DNA of 64,000 nt from CAWGMT01 sp963823675 (GTDB lineage: Bacteria; Planctomycetota; Planctomycetia; Isosphaerales; Isosphaeraceae), in the NCBI GenBank assembly GCA_963823675.1, contig CAWGMT010000013.1, positions 806,001 through 870,000 of the forward strand, written 5' to 3'. This document shows, in pieces, positions 23,924 to 32,618 of this stretch (the stretch's first letter is position 1; each line of letters starts with the position of its first letter). Below the pieces are notes generated by a model. That model searched no databases. It saw nothing but the letters and a program-made list of their open reading frames with translations, and was not told where the DNA came from. Made by a program: the position numbers and the translations under genes.

Positions 23924-24823
23924 ATGAGTGAGATCGCGACCACTTTCGTCACGCGAATTCTCGACAAATGGCTGCCGCAGATTCTCGAAGGCGAGGCTGT
24001 GGCCGTTCCCGATGACGACGAGGAGATGAACTGGCGTCTCTTCTTTGCCCACAGCCAGGACATGCAGGGCTTCGCTGCCGATATCTTCACGGGAGGCAGG
24101 AACGAACGGTCAGGCGAGTGTTGGAAAGGGCTTCGGGACCGCTGGAATGGCACCAGCCATGCGCTAATAGCCGACCTTGCGTGCATGTGGGCACTGCACG
24201 AATCCGATTTCAAGAAATGGAGCCATCCGCACAAGCCCCGTGATTTGACCGCGATGGGTATCGGCCCATTGGTCGATCTCTTCCTCACGAGCCGAATTCC
24301 AGGTGCCGAGCTCTTCGGCGTGGCCATACGCGAATTCAAGGGGGGTAAGGCAGCGCGCAAAACGAATCGGATGCTGCGTGCCTATGTTGAGAATGCTGCG
24401 TTCCTCAAGCCTCACGGCTTCAGTTACAGATCGTATCTTCGGTCCGTCGTTCCGACTTCAGTCCCTCCGAAGGGGAACGTGCTCCAAGCGGAAGCGAGAT
24501 GGGTTGCCGCGGTAGACCGTGACTTCTACAACGTCGGCGACCCTCTGGCCAATTACATGGTTTGCGATTGGCTGCTCTGGTTTTGGATCCGAGGCGAGAT
24601 CGACTGGTTTGCAGGCTTTAAAGCCAACAGCGTCCAAAGGAGGAGCTTGGCGGCGATGCTCGACCTGCCCCAGACCGACAGCGCGTTCGTGCAATACTGC
24701 CGGACACTTTGCGTACCCGACGGCTTCGGCGATCTCTCTGGGAAACCTCTGCCGCCGCGCCTGCTGAACGAGTGCATTTGGCTGGAGGGGAATCGGTCAA
24801 CAAATCCGATGTGCCGGACGTAA
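23924..24823 (+). CDS. Orphan hypothetical protein (299 aa)
   Basis: A strong ribosome site (AAAGGAGG, 6 bases before the ATG) and codon use consistent with a real gene. The 299-residue product is soluble, with no signal peptide. Visible features are an acidic N-terminal stretch (PDDDEEMNWRLFFAH), a charged middle (REFKGGKAARKTNRML), a tryptophan-rich segment (MVCDWLLWFWIRGEIDW) and an end with PPRLLNECIWLEGN. I cannot assign a family, catalytic motif or DNA-binding domain. It sits inside the tRNA-Leu-bounded segment, directly behind a terminator-like hairpin. The composition is less GC-rich than the flanking core genes, suggesting transfer. Confidence 0.7.
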   Translation: MSEIATTFVTRILDKWLPQILEGEAVAVPDDDEEMNWRLFFAHSQDMQGFAADIFTGGRNERSGECWKGLRDRWNGTSHALIADLACMWALHESDFKKWSHPHKPRDLTAMGIGPLVDLFLTSRIPGAELFGVAIREFKGGKAARKTNRMLRAYVENAAFLKPHGFSYRSYLRSVVPTSVPPKGNVLQAEARWVAAVDRDFYNVGDPLANYMVCDWLLWFWIRGEIDWFAGFKANSVQRRSLAAMLDLPQTDSAFVQYCRTLCVPDGFGDLSGKPLPPRLLNECIWLEGNRSTNPMCRT

Positions 24824-25130
24824 GCGAGCAAGGTGCAGCAACGAGCGTGAGCACCGACCGGCGGCTTAGTCGCTTGTTTTTCCGGCGACTTTCGCTTCAG
24901 GGCTCCGCCAAGCCGCACGGCGCGGATTGAGCGGCTTGATCCGGCGCACACTTCAACACTTGCGCCGCACCGCCACACCGAGGTCGATTGATCCGAGGTT
25001 GCTTCGGTCGATCAGACGAATGGCACTAGCTTAAGGGCACGCGAGGGCTGGCACCGTGGTGGAGTTGCAGTGCGCGCACCTGGCTGAACTTTGCCACGTA
25101 TAATGGAAGTAGGAGGCGATTCCTGCTCGC
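24824..25130. other. Non-coding interval
   Basis: About 300 bases with no supported gene. A TATAAT (25099-25104) and an AGGAGG (25111-25116) lie just upstream of the DUF2934-like gene and are a plausible promoter end and ribosome site. Confidence 0.4.
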
Positions 25131-25352
25131 GTGGCCTTTCTCCGGAACGGACTCCGCTGCAGCGCTTCCTGGGGCAAGGAAAACTCCCGGGCCCACCGGA
25201 CCTACGAACTGGACCTTGCTTTGCTGGAGTTGTCGCGCGAACGGACCATTAAGCTGCGAGCATATGGGCTCTGGGAGAAAAGAGGCCGACCGTTGCTCGA
25301 CGACTGGACTGATTGGTTCCTGGCGGAACGCGAGATTGGCACATCCAAATGA
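25131..25352 (+). CDS. DUF2934-like small protein
   Basis: A 73-residue frame from GTG 25131. The C-terminal part (AYGLWEKRGRPLLDDWTDWF, then LAEREI) matches the short DUF2934 motif (A-Y-xLWExxGRPxxxxxxDWxxAE) found in many small bacterial proteins of unknown role. The N-terminal half matches nothing I know and may not be native, so the true start is uncertain. Confidence 0.45.
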   Translation: MAFLRNGLRCSASWGKENSRAHRTYELDLALLELSRERTIKLRAYGLWEKRGRPLLDDWTDWFLAEREIGTSK

Positions 25353-25581
25353 CGTTCCAACGTATTTCGGTCAACCGTTGGGGCACCTCGGAGCATTTGG
25401 CTGTCGTGCAAGTAGTTCACCTTACTCCGAATTGAACACGAGAACGGAGACAGGACATCGGTCAATTACCGAGGCCGCCCAAGAGAGTAGAATTTCTACT
25501 GGCGGGAACACACCGCGAAGGCCGGTTGGTCCTGCCGGATGAGCGGGGCAGAGGCGTAGCATTCCCTGGGAATCACTATCT

Positions 25582-25902
25582 ATGAATCGGCAACCGGCAC
25601 CACAACTGGGCGATATCGAACTGAGACTCCTTGAGATTTTGGCTCGGAGTGACTTGATCGTCGATCTGGACGATCCCAGCAGGATCCGGGAAGTTGCGAA
25701 TACACTCGGCACCACCGTGGAAGGCGTCGGTCAGGCCCGGCAGCTCCTCGGCGAGCACGGGCTGGCCACGTCCGAGCAGATCACAAACCGAAGAGTGCGT
25801 GCTGCGATTACCGACGCCGGACGGGAATACGTGCAGTCCCTACATAGGGCTGTACCATCAGCCCGCAAGTTCGCGTGGTGGAACCCCTTTACCTGGTTTT
25901 GA
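25582..25902 (+). CDS. Small putative winged-helix protein
   Basis: A 106-residue frame with a helical first 40 residues (LGDIELRLLEILARSDLIVD) and a segment like a DNA-binding winged helix (IREVANTLGTTVEGVGQARQ, LLGEHGLATSEQI, then AITDAGREYV). Many transcription regulators have a similar LT-x-x-G-R-x-Y wing, and the end KFAWWNPFTWF is distinctive. No clear ribosome site precedes the ATG. Assignment as a regulator is inference. Confidence 0.5.
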   Translation: MNRQPAPQLGDIELRLLEILARSDLIVDLDDPSRIREVANTLGTTVEGVGQARQLLGEHGLATSEQITNRRVRAAITDAGREYVQSLHRAVPSARKFAWWNPFTWF

Positions 25903-26052
25903 TCGGACTCGTCATCCGCATGCCTGAAACGGCACTTCACGGAGCAGCGAATCGGCTGAAGCTCGCACCGCGTGGGTGTCGCCACAGTTATCGCGATCCG
26001 AGGGCCTAGCTGGAGAATAGCAAATAGCAGGTCGAGAAGGTCGAAGCGATGG

Positions 26053-26358
26053 CTAGGGGGTCACCCACCATCCAATCCATTCTGGTCGCGCGAGGCTCTC
26101 AATAGCCCAGATGGAGGCATAAGGAGCAACATGCCACGCCGGCCATTCGCCGATCTGACCGTGCTTGACTTTCTAAGAGCGAAGATAATTGGCGACGATC
26201 TTCTGCTGGTCGTTGCACCAGCGTTCCTCGACCTCAGGATCATCGTAATCAGGCTTGGGCATCGCCGCATCCGTTTCTCGAGGGGCGGTGAAACACCCTT
26301 TGCCAAGCCAGCGAATTTGTGATTCTCTCACGAAAACGCATTGATAGTGACGGGCCAA
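26053..26358 (-). pseudogene. DUF4826-like protein, in-frame TAG and truncated end
   Basis: Codons from the ATG at 26358 read to ERWCNDQQKIVANYLRS and a TAG (26173-26175). Beyond the stop the same frame continues KVKHGQIGEWPAWHVAPYAS then IWAIESLARPEWIGWW, the hallmark of DUF4826, before ending prematurely at 26053. The TAG probably replaced a Gln codon. The usual C-terminal third is lost. The gene is broken at two places. Confidence 0.6.
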
Positions 26359-26828
26359 GGTCGGCCTGTCAATCAGCGAACTTCCAAGTGACTCAATTGG
26401 TTACGACGATATCAGCCGCGCGAACTGCATCAGCATTTGTTGCGCGGCTCGCAGCTCGACCGCTCAACCTTGCGACAGGAGTTTGAACAACTTCGGCAGG
26501 CTTGGCCTTGGAGCGGGCTTGCGCACTTCGGTCCGACGACACCCGACGCGCGCTACAGCCAGGGCGCGCAAGGAACCGACAGGGAGGACCCCAAAGCTGG
26601 CTCATGCCAGACAGCCAAGGACGACGGTGGTGAACCCGGCGTGGGGTTCCTCGCTCGATGGAAACGAGGAACTTGATTCCGGACTGAGTCACTCCTCGGT
26701 GTAACGAAACGAAGAAGGAGACGGTTTTGCACGCCTTCAGTGGGGAAAGACCAAGGAAGGAGACGCCGTTGGTCGCGCTCGCCTGACGATCGAAATCGGC
26801 GCTAAATTCCCAATCGGTATCATTACAA
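26359..26828. other. Non-coding interval in the segment
   Basis: About 470 bases with open frames on both strands but no recognisable motif. The - strand frame here is only a read-through of the shifted end of the next gene. I see no RNA or repeat. Confidence 0.4.
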
Positions 26829-27106
26829 CTAAGCCGCGGCTTGGGTTGCCTTCCTGACCTTTTCTGATTCACCTTCTGTGCCTCGGTCTTGGCGAGGGAT
26901 TTTCCCCAGCCTGTACGGCTGACCATGAATTCCAGATGACCGCCGTCCTCCGTCAGGACGTCGAACCCGCATTTCAGGTCCCCGTCCGAATCTACCTCCG
27001 GCTCGAAAAAGGGATCTACCCGGCATTTCATTCCGTTCTTGAGGGCGAACTCTGGTGTCTTGAGGATCGCCTGATAGATGTGGCTGAGGACTTCCTTGGC
27101 CTGCAC
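26829..27106 (-). CDS. Small accessory-segment protein, frameshift near its end
   Basis: GTG start at 27106 with AGGAGG upstream. MQAKEVLSHIYQAILKTPEF, then KCRVDPFFEPEVDSDGDL and FDVLTEDGGHLEFMVSRTGW are good coding sequence. Near 26880 the frame shifts by one base. The likely native end, EGESEKVRKATQAAA with a TAG at 26829, is in the next frame, giving about 92 residues. Third of three co-directional small genes. No family recognised. Confidence 0.5.
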
Positions 27107-27197
27107 ATCAGCCTCCTCCTGGAGCGCGCGTATTTGCTCAGCGGTCGGTCTCGTCTGTCGGTCTCTGTGGGGCGTGGGGGCATAGTTTGCGTGCCGG

Positions 27198-27467
27198 TCA
27201 GGCGGCCTGCTGAGCCCGTTGCTGCTGTTGCTGGTTCAAGATCCAGGAATGCGCTTGGTCGAGCAGTTTACAGAGCGGGAGGATATCATCCTTGCCAAAG
27301 TTGTCCGACTGTTTCCAATCGTCGCCCTGCTTATAGCTCCTGCTCGGGGTAACACTGAACCGCGGGCCTTTATCGCTCTCGTTTCGCCAAACGGCGACTT
27401 CGATCGCGCCGTCGCGAAACTTCTCTGCCGGTTTCCTCGCCTTATCGGTAGTGGACTTGTCAGACAT
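27198..27467 (-). CDS. Small plasmid/integrative-element-type protein
   Basis: An 89-residue protein, ATG at 27467 preceded by GGAGG. KPAEKFRDGAIEVAVWRNES and KGPRFSVTPSRSYKQGDDW, ESDNFG-like and ILPLCKLLDQAHSWI resemble a family of small single-domain proteins (about 80 residues, predicted beta-barrel) often encoded on plasmids and integrative elements near DNA-processing genes. The Gln-rich end (QQQQQRAQQAA) is variable. Intact and the best candidate of the three for a functional gene. Confidence 0.65.
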   Translation of the reverse strand: MSDKSTTDKARKPAEKFRDGAIEVAVWRNESDKGPRFSVTPSRSYKQGDDWKQSDNFGKDDILPLCKLLDQAHSWILNQQQQQRAQQAA

Positions 27468-27529
27468 GGTTGTATCCTCCGTTGTTGCGTTGAAAAACTG
27501 TCACTGGGCAAGAGGGCATGGAACGGGCT

Positions 27530-28112
27530 TCACCGCGCCCTCCCGACGCCGCGTTCGTCGGCAACCAGCCTGACCGTTTCGTTGAACACCTCAAACGCTT
27601 TCTCGCGCGAGGCGTTGGGCCGGTTGTAATCGATCTCCATGCCCCAGGCCCGGTCCTTGTCGTTCCACTTGAACAACTGGACCTGTTTCTCTTCGCCCTC
27701 TCTTGTCATGACGTCGAGCCTATGGGACTTGATGAATTCGCGGACGTCATTGGACGGCATTTCTTCTTGCGCCGGACCCGAATTTGATCTGCATCTCCCA
27801 GCGGGCTTTCTTCTTGGGCTGGGACGGGTCATTCTCAGATCCTGCGGGTTCCTTCTCGGGCCGACTTTCCTGAAGCTGAAGCTTGTACCCGTCCAGGTTG
27901 ACGGTCTTGATGGGAAAGGGATTGGCCCGCCACTGCCGGGCCGGCTGTTCCGCCGCCGGTTGATCCGCACCCAACTACGCTGACTCTTCAGCCTGTGGCT
28001 GGACTAATTCGGGACGTTGCGGTGGCGTGATGTCGGGTAGGTGCGGCGCGGTACGTGTGCCGGTGGTGAGATCGACCGCTGCTGCGCTTGGCTGCTTCGC
28101 TCGTTTTGCCAT
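27530..28112 (-). pseudogene. Accessory-segment gene with in-frame TAG and one frameshift
   Basis: ATG at 28112 with GGGAGG upstream opens MAKRAKQPSAAAVDLTTGTR. After 45 codons a TAG (27975-27977) interrupts the frame, which then continues ADQPAAEQPARQWRANPFPI and LDGYKLQLQESRPEKEP. Near 27768 a one-base shift moves it to PAQEEMPSNDVREFIKSHRL and EKAFEVFNETVRLVADERG, ending at 27530. Read through both lesions it is one ~190-residue protein with a charged linker and a C-terminal helical domain. It is the first of the three co-directional - strand genes. Confidence 0.55.
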
Positions 28113-28180
28113 TGTGAACCTCCCGTTCTAAATGCAGTTTCACGATCGTGGGACGGCCTCCGCGCGAGCCACGGCATATC

Positions 28181-28210
28181 CCGGCTCAGACGGAGCCTCG
28201 CCCTCCCGGA
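28181..28210. repeat. Dispersed GC-rich palindrome half (CTCxGACGGAGCCTCGCCCTCCCGG)
   Basis: One copy of a dispersed repeat also found in the inverted and tandem cluster at 55035-55188 and, in the opposite orientation, at 61727-61755. No gene overlaps it. Confidence 0.75.
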
Positions 28211-28316
28211 ATCACGCAAGGCCGTCAAAGAGCGCGACCGGGAAAGCGGCTTCGGCTTGTCCTCTTCTGATTCACGCGGTCCAAGCTTCTCTTTGAGCGC
28301 GCCAGATAGCGGACAC

Positions 28317-28333
28317 TGTACCCGGCGGGTACA
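28317..28333. promoter_or_regulatory. Perfect 17-bp palindrome overlapping a TACAAT -10-like box
   Basis: TGTACCC-GGC-GGGTACA is a perfect inverted repeat with a 3-bp spacer. Its right arm runs into TACAAT (28330-28335), about 50 bases before the DUF433 start. This is where a toxin-antitoxin operator would be expected. Binding by the antitoxin or the complex is inference. Confidence 0.5.
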
Positions 28334-28383
28334 ATGCACTCTGGTCGGCCTGAGCGACCGCGAAGCTCGGTTCGGAGGAACGC

Positions 28384-28710
28384 ATGAACTCATCGAAAAG
28401 GTACGTGGAGGCGGATTCCCAGGGTGTACTGCGGGTGGGCTCGCTAGGCGTCTCTCTGGACTCCGTCGTGATCGCTTTCCAGGAAGGCCACTCCCCGGAA
28501 ACCATCCAGCAGCTCTATCCCGCTTTAAGCCTGGAGGAAGTCTACGGAGCCGTCGCCTATTACCTGGCCAATCGGAATGAAGTCGATCAGTATCTGAAGC
28601 GGCAAGAACAACTCTGGGAGCAAGCGCGTCAGCACGCCGCGCAGAATCCTAGTCCCGTACTGCAACGTCTCCGTGCGCTCAGCAAGGTTCCGGGCTCGAC
28701 GGCGCCATGA
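28384..28710 (+). CDS. DUF433-family antitoxin
   Basis: A 108-residue protein. GVLRVGSLGVSLDSVVIAFQ, EGHSPETIQQLYPALSLEEV and YGAVAYYLANRNEVDQYL define DUF433, a helix-turn-helix antitoxin family that pairs with DUF5615 PIN-like toxins. The start follows GGAGGAACGC. The stop overlaps the next gene's ATG (ATGA), so the two are coupled. It should neutralise the toxin and repress its own promoter. Confidence 0.82.
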   Translation: MNSSKRYVEADSQGVLRVGSLGVSLDSVVIAFQEGHSPETIQQLYPALSLEEVYGAVAYYLANRNEVDQYLKRQEQLWEQARQHAAQNPSPVLQRLRALSKVPGSTAP

Positions 28711-29063
28711 GCCGGCCACGATACCTGGCCGACAACGATCTGAACGACGCGATTGTCGTCGGTACACGACGGCGCGAGCCGGCAGCGGAGTTCGCGCGGC
28801 TCCGAGACCTCGGTCTGGCCACATGGAGCGATTCCGAGGTTTTGGACTTCGCTGCTGCGGAGAACTGGATCGTTGTCTCCCACGACGTCAACACCATGAG
28901 AGACGCAGCCTACAACCGACTGGAGGCGGGTCTCGTGATGCACGGTTTGCTTCTTGCAAGCCAGCGAACTCCGGTGTCGTCAATCATCGAGAGCCTGCTA
29001 CTCATCTGGGCTGCGAGTGAGGCGGAGGAGTGGGCCGGTCAGGTCGAATTCTTGCCGCTTTGA
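28707..29063 (+). CDS. DUF5615 PIN-like toxin
   Basis: A 118-residue protein: MSRPRYLADNDLNDAIVVGT (first PIN acidic residue), LATWSDSEVLDFAAAENWIV, then VSHDVNTMRDAAYNRLEAG, with acidic residues Asp9, Asp11 and the VSHD aspartate as the predicted metal-binding centre. This is the DUF5615 (PIN_5) family of small ribonuclease-like toxins. It overlaps the DUF433 gene by 4 bases. The toxin-antitoxin pair is intact, whereas most neighbours in the segment are broken. Confidence 0.82.
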   Translation: MSRPRYLADNDLNDAIVVGTRRREPAAEFARLRDLGLATWSDSEVLDFAAAENWIVVSHDVNTMRDAAYNRLEAGLVMHGLLLASQRTPVSSIIESLLLIWAASEAEEWAGQVEFLPL

Positions 29064-29265
29064 CGCCTCCGATTTGTTTATCGACGTAAGGACTCCTAAG
29101 GGAAACGCGACCGGATTGAATCGCGATTCGGTCGTATCCTGCCTGCTCCTGGCAAGCCCTTCGCGGCTCTGAGTCGCAAGGGCCATCGACCAACGTCAAT
29201 CCAATGCCACATCGACGGTGTTTCCAAATCGCTCGGCGAGTTCGCCCCTCAAAATCGTCGCAAGT

Positions 29266-29338
29266 CCAATACCGGCGGTGGGAATCGAACCCACACGGGC
29301 GTTCCCGCGCAGAGGATTTTAAGTCCTCAGCGTCTGCC
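29266..29338 (-). pseudogene. tRNA-Leu(UAA) 3' fragment, att-like direct repeat (right copy)
   Basis: Same 73 bases as 23401-23473 with a single difference in the variable arm (GCGCAG against GCCCAG). It keeps the TAA anticodon arm, the T arm and the acceptor 3' strand but lacks the 5' half. Sequence beyond the D-loop end differs between the copies, so the repeat stops sharply there. Confidence 0.8.
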
Positions 29339-30427
29339 ATTAACGTACGTTTCTGTTCCAATGGTTATCGGACCCCTTTTTTGTCCGTTTGCTACGGGAA
29401 GGCCGACCAGCCCTCCAGCCAATCGAGCGGCGGAACCCGTACCGTGTCATGTCTGGGTTCGATCGGACGGCAGGGTCGGCCCGATCTATCTCCCATCAGC
29501 GCAGTGTGCAGTGTCCCCCCAACCCGTCGAATTTTCTTCCGCCATCAAGCCAAAGACTTACGGCGAATCGAGCGCCGCGCGATTTGACAGCTTGACAGAG
29601 CGCGGGTAAAGTAGCTGTATAAGTGTAATTAGGCGCGCAACGCACTCGAGGTTGCCCAGACAGGCGCCGCTGCAACGTAGCAATTCTCCGGTGCTGGAAC
29701 GTGGGACATCGCGATCGATTCTGGGACGCCCCGAGGCGATTCGATCGCCCGATTCGCGGGGCTCCGGGGTACCCGGAACCGGCTGAATGTGACGACACAT
29801 CAGCAACTTCCGACGAGCAGCCAGTGCGCCGCCGATCCCCGAAGCGTTCTGTCGCCGTACATCGCGAGATGGGACTGGGGCCCTTCAGAAAAAGTCCCAA
29901 CCAGTCCCATTTTTTCCCATTTTCGGCTCAGGGAGTTCTTGACCGCAGGGCTGATCCGCTTCCACGTCAGCACCGGCTGCGCGACTGACGATTCGTCGCC
30001 AACTCGCCCGAGATTCCAGTAACCCCATTTTCCGTGGCCCTCCGTGCTGTCCGTGGTCACTGACGTCGACGCGGCCTTGTGGACCGAAGCCAAGCAAAGT
30101 TCGGCAATCGGCAGTTGCGCTTGTTGCGAAACGAAGCCACGGTATTCTGCGAAGACTCTGACGACGATGCGCTCACTACCGAATTGGTCGATTGCCCGGT
30201 TCTTGCGCTTGGGAGTCGCCGGCTGGAGAAGCTCGCCGGCGCTGTCGCGAGCGCTCGAAATCCGGCGGTCGTTATTTCTGCTTGACAGGTCGGATATCGG
30301 ACTCTGATCGCGGCCGCGGGCCGTGCCCTGTGGCCCTCGAGGCTATCGGGCGTGTCAGCAAAATCCTTACAATGATTGCGGCTTGCAAAAGCGGGCGAGA
30401 TCGTTGGGTCAAGAGGAGCGATGCATC
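29339..30427. other. Long non-coding interval
   Basis: Over 1 kb between the right tRNA fragment and the oxidoreductase gene with no gene I can support. Several open frames of 60-130 codons have no motif. Near 30284 a TTGACA with CGGACTCTG downstream could be a promoter for the oxidoreductase. Repeated CCCATTTT near 29911 is the only visible structure. Confidence 0.45.
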
Positions 30428-32533
30428 GTGGCGACTGTGGCGACCGAACCTCGATTGAGCGTGGTCAAGAATGTGTGTCCGCTCGATTGCCCCGATACGT
30501 GCAGCATGCTCGTGACGGTTCGCGACGGGAAGGCGGTCGAGCTACGGGGCGATCCCGACCATTCCTTCACGCGCGGGTTTCTCTGTCAGAAGATGGCGCG
30601 CTATCTCGAACGGGTCTACAGCCCGGACCGGCTGCTGCATCCGCTGCGGCGGGTGGGACCGAAGGGAGCGGGGCGCTTCGAGCCAATCACCTGGGACGAA
30701 GCGCTCGACACGATCGCCCGGCGGTTCGCCGAGATCGCGCGATCGGCCGATGGTCCCCAGGCCATTCTTCCCTACAGCTATTACGGCACGATGGGCAAGC
30801 TCCAGTCGAGCAGCCTCGATCGACGGTTTTTCCATCGCCTGGGCGCGTCAAAGCTCGACCGCGCGATCTGTTCGTCGGCCGGTGTGGCCGGCTACGAATA
30901 CACGGTCGGCCGCGGCCGGCTCGGGGCGGACCCCCTGGCGGTCCCGAAGTGCAAGTTCATCGTCAACTGGGGCTCGAACACCGTCAACACCAACAGCCAC
31001 CTCTGGAGCCTGATGATCGCAGCGCGCCGGGCCGGAGCGACGATCGCGACGATCGACCCGTACAAGAGCCCGACCGCCCGCCGGTCCGACTGGCACATTC
31101 AGCCCCGGCCGGGCACCGATGCCGCTTTAGCGCTCGGCCTCATGTACGTCATCTGGCGCGACGGCCTTGAGGACGACGATTACCTGAGCCGGGCGACTGT
31201 GGGTGCCGAATTCTTGCGGCAGCGGGTCATGAGCGAGTATCCGCCCGAGAAAGTTGCCGCAATTACCGGGGTGGAAGTGGCCGCGATCACCACTTTCGCG
31301 CATCGTCTGGCGCGCGAGCAGCCGTCATTGATCCGGCTCAATTATGGCATGCAGCGCCACCGTGGCGGCGGAATGGCCGTACGAACGATCGCCTGTCTGC
31401 CCGCCATCATCGGGTCGTGGCGCTACCCGGGCGGCGGGGCCTTGCTCTCGACCAGCGGAGCCTTTGACTTCGCCATGGACCGGCTCACGCGCCCGGACCT
31501 GTCGCCGCCAGACACGCGGACGATCAACATGAATCACCTGGGCGAGGCGCTGGCGGGCGAGCTGGCGGGGCCGCCGATCCGGGCACTCTATGTTTATAAC
31601 TGCAACGCGGCCGCCGTGGCACCGAATCAGGCCAAAGTCCTGGACGGGCTGGGGCGCGACGACCTGTTTGTGGTCGTACACGAGCTGTTTGCCACCGACA
31701 CGGTTGATTACGCCGATCTCGTCTTGCCGGCAACCTCTCAGCTCGAGCACATCGATATCCACGGCGCTTACGGACATCATGACGTGATGTTGAATTCGCC
31801 GGCGATCGGGCCCCTGGGCGAGTGCCGCTCCAATAACGACGTCTTTCGCGCCCTGGCGCGGCGGCTCGAATTCGAGCCGGAGCTTTTCCCGGACGACGAG
31901 GCATTGATCCGGCAGGCTCTCGATGGCGGACCGACGCTCAAGGGAATCACCCTGGACCGGCTCAAGGCCGAGGGTTCGGCCCGGCTGAACATCCCCGCGG
32001 TTTTCACGCCGTTTGCCGCCGGGGTTTTCCCGACGCCGTCGGGAAAGTGCGAGCTTTATTCGGAGCGGATGAAGGCGGACGGCCACGACCCGCTGCCGGC
32101 GTATATTCCTCCGCGCGAAGACCCGCTCACGCGGCCCGATCTGGCCGCGCGGTATCCGCTGCAATTGGTCTCTCCGCCGCGGCCGCAGTTTCTCAATTCG
32201 ACGTTTGCCAACTCGCCGCGCCATCGTACCGCGGCCGGCGACCCGACCATCGAGCTGGCGGCTGAGGACGCGCAACCTCGCGGATTGGCGGAGGGCCAGT
32301 GGGCCCAAGTCTACAACGACCGGGGTCGCTTCCTGGCCCGGGTCGCCCTGACTGGAAGCGTGCGACCGGGAGTCGCCGTGGCGACGGGCATCTACTGGAA
32401 CAAGCTGTCTCGCGGTGGGTTCAACGTCAACAGCACGACGTCGTCGGCCCTGACCGACATGGGGGGCGGGGCGACGTTTTTTGATAACCTGGTCGAGGTG
32501 CGGGCCGCACCATCCGCCGGCGGGAACGCTTGA
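30428..32533 (+). CDS. Molybdopterin-dependent oxidoreductase with [4Fe-4S] motif
   Basis: A 701-residue cytosolic enzyme from GTG 30428 (AAGAGGAG 9 bases upstream). The N-terminus carries the Fe4S4 motif (VCPLDCPDTCSMLV, then TRGFLC). The catalytic domain has YYGTMGKLQSSSLDRR, NWGSNTVNTNSHLW and the pterin-binding TIDPYKSPTAR. The C-terminal MopB domain ends with STTSSALTDMGGGATFFDNL. This belongs to the DMSO reductase superfamily (thiosulfate reductase/acetylene hydratase-like). No signal peptide or partner subunit is seen; the substrate is unknown. Confidence 0.9.
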   Translation: MATVATEPRLSVVKNVCPLDCPDTCSMLVTVRDGKAVELRGDPDHSFTRGFLCQKMARYLERVYSPDRLLHPLRRVGPKGAGRFEPITWDEALDTIARRFAEIARSADGPQAILPYSYYGTMGKLQSSSLDRRFFHRLGASKLDRAICSSAGVAGYEYTVGRGRLGADPLAVPKCKFIVNWGSNTVNTNSHLWSLMIAARRAGATIATIDPYKSPTARRSDWHIQPRPGTDAALALGLMYVIWRDGLEDDDYLSRATVGAEFLRQRVMSEYPPEKVAAITGVEVAAITTFAHRLAREQPSLIRLNYGMQRHRGGGMAVRTIACLPAIIGSWRYPGGGALLSTSGAFDFAMDRLTRPDLSPPDTRTINMNHLGEALAGELAGPPIRALYVYNCNAAAVAPNQAKVLDGLGRDDLFVVVHELFATDTVDYADLVLPATSQLEHIDIHGAYGHHDVMLNSPAIGPLGECRSNNDVFRALARRLEFEPELFPDDEALIRQALDGGPTLKGITLDRLKAEGSARLNIPAVFTPFAAGVFPTPSGKCELYSERMKADGHDPLPAYIPPREDPLTRPDLAARYPLQLVSPPRPQFLNSTFANSPRHRTAAGDPTIELAAEDAQPRGLAEGQWAQVYNDRGRFLARVALTGSVRPGVAVATGIYWNKLSRGGFNVNSTTSSALTDMGGGATFFDNLVEVRAAPSAGGNA

Positions 32534-32618
32534 ATGCAGACAGGCTACGGACAGGAGCGCGATTGCGCGAGTGAACGCCCTGATTAACTTGAACCAACAT
32601 CAAAGGGAGCAGCGCACC

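Larger units (their letters stand above)
23401..29338. mobile_element. Putative integrated segment bounded by tRNA-Leu direct repeats
   Basis: The two 73-bp tRNA-Leu 3' fragments bound about 5.9 kb rich in orphan, broken and plasmid-like small genes plus a toxin-antitoxin pair. This is what an integrated element or its relic looks like. No integrase, replication or transfer gene is visible inside, so mobility would need help in trans, or the element is a decayed remnant. The boundaries are inferred from the repeats alone. Confidence 0.45.

Noticed and set aside
26173..27977. Two in-frame TAG codons in the accessory segment suggested reassignment or suppression of TAG.
   Set aside because: TAG is used as a normal stop elsewhere (for example at 21548 and 2974), and the affected genes also carry frameshifts or truncations, so ordinary decay explains it.
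23401..29338. Complete tRNA-Leu genes at the two repeat copies.
   Set aside because: Both lack the 5' acceptor strand and D-stem, so neither can fold into a tRNA.
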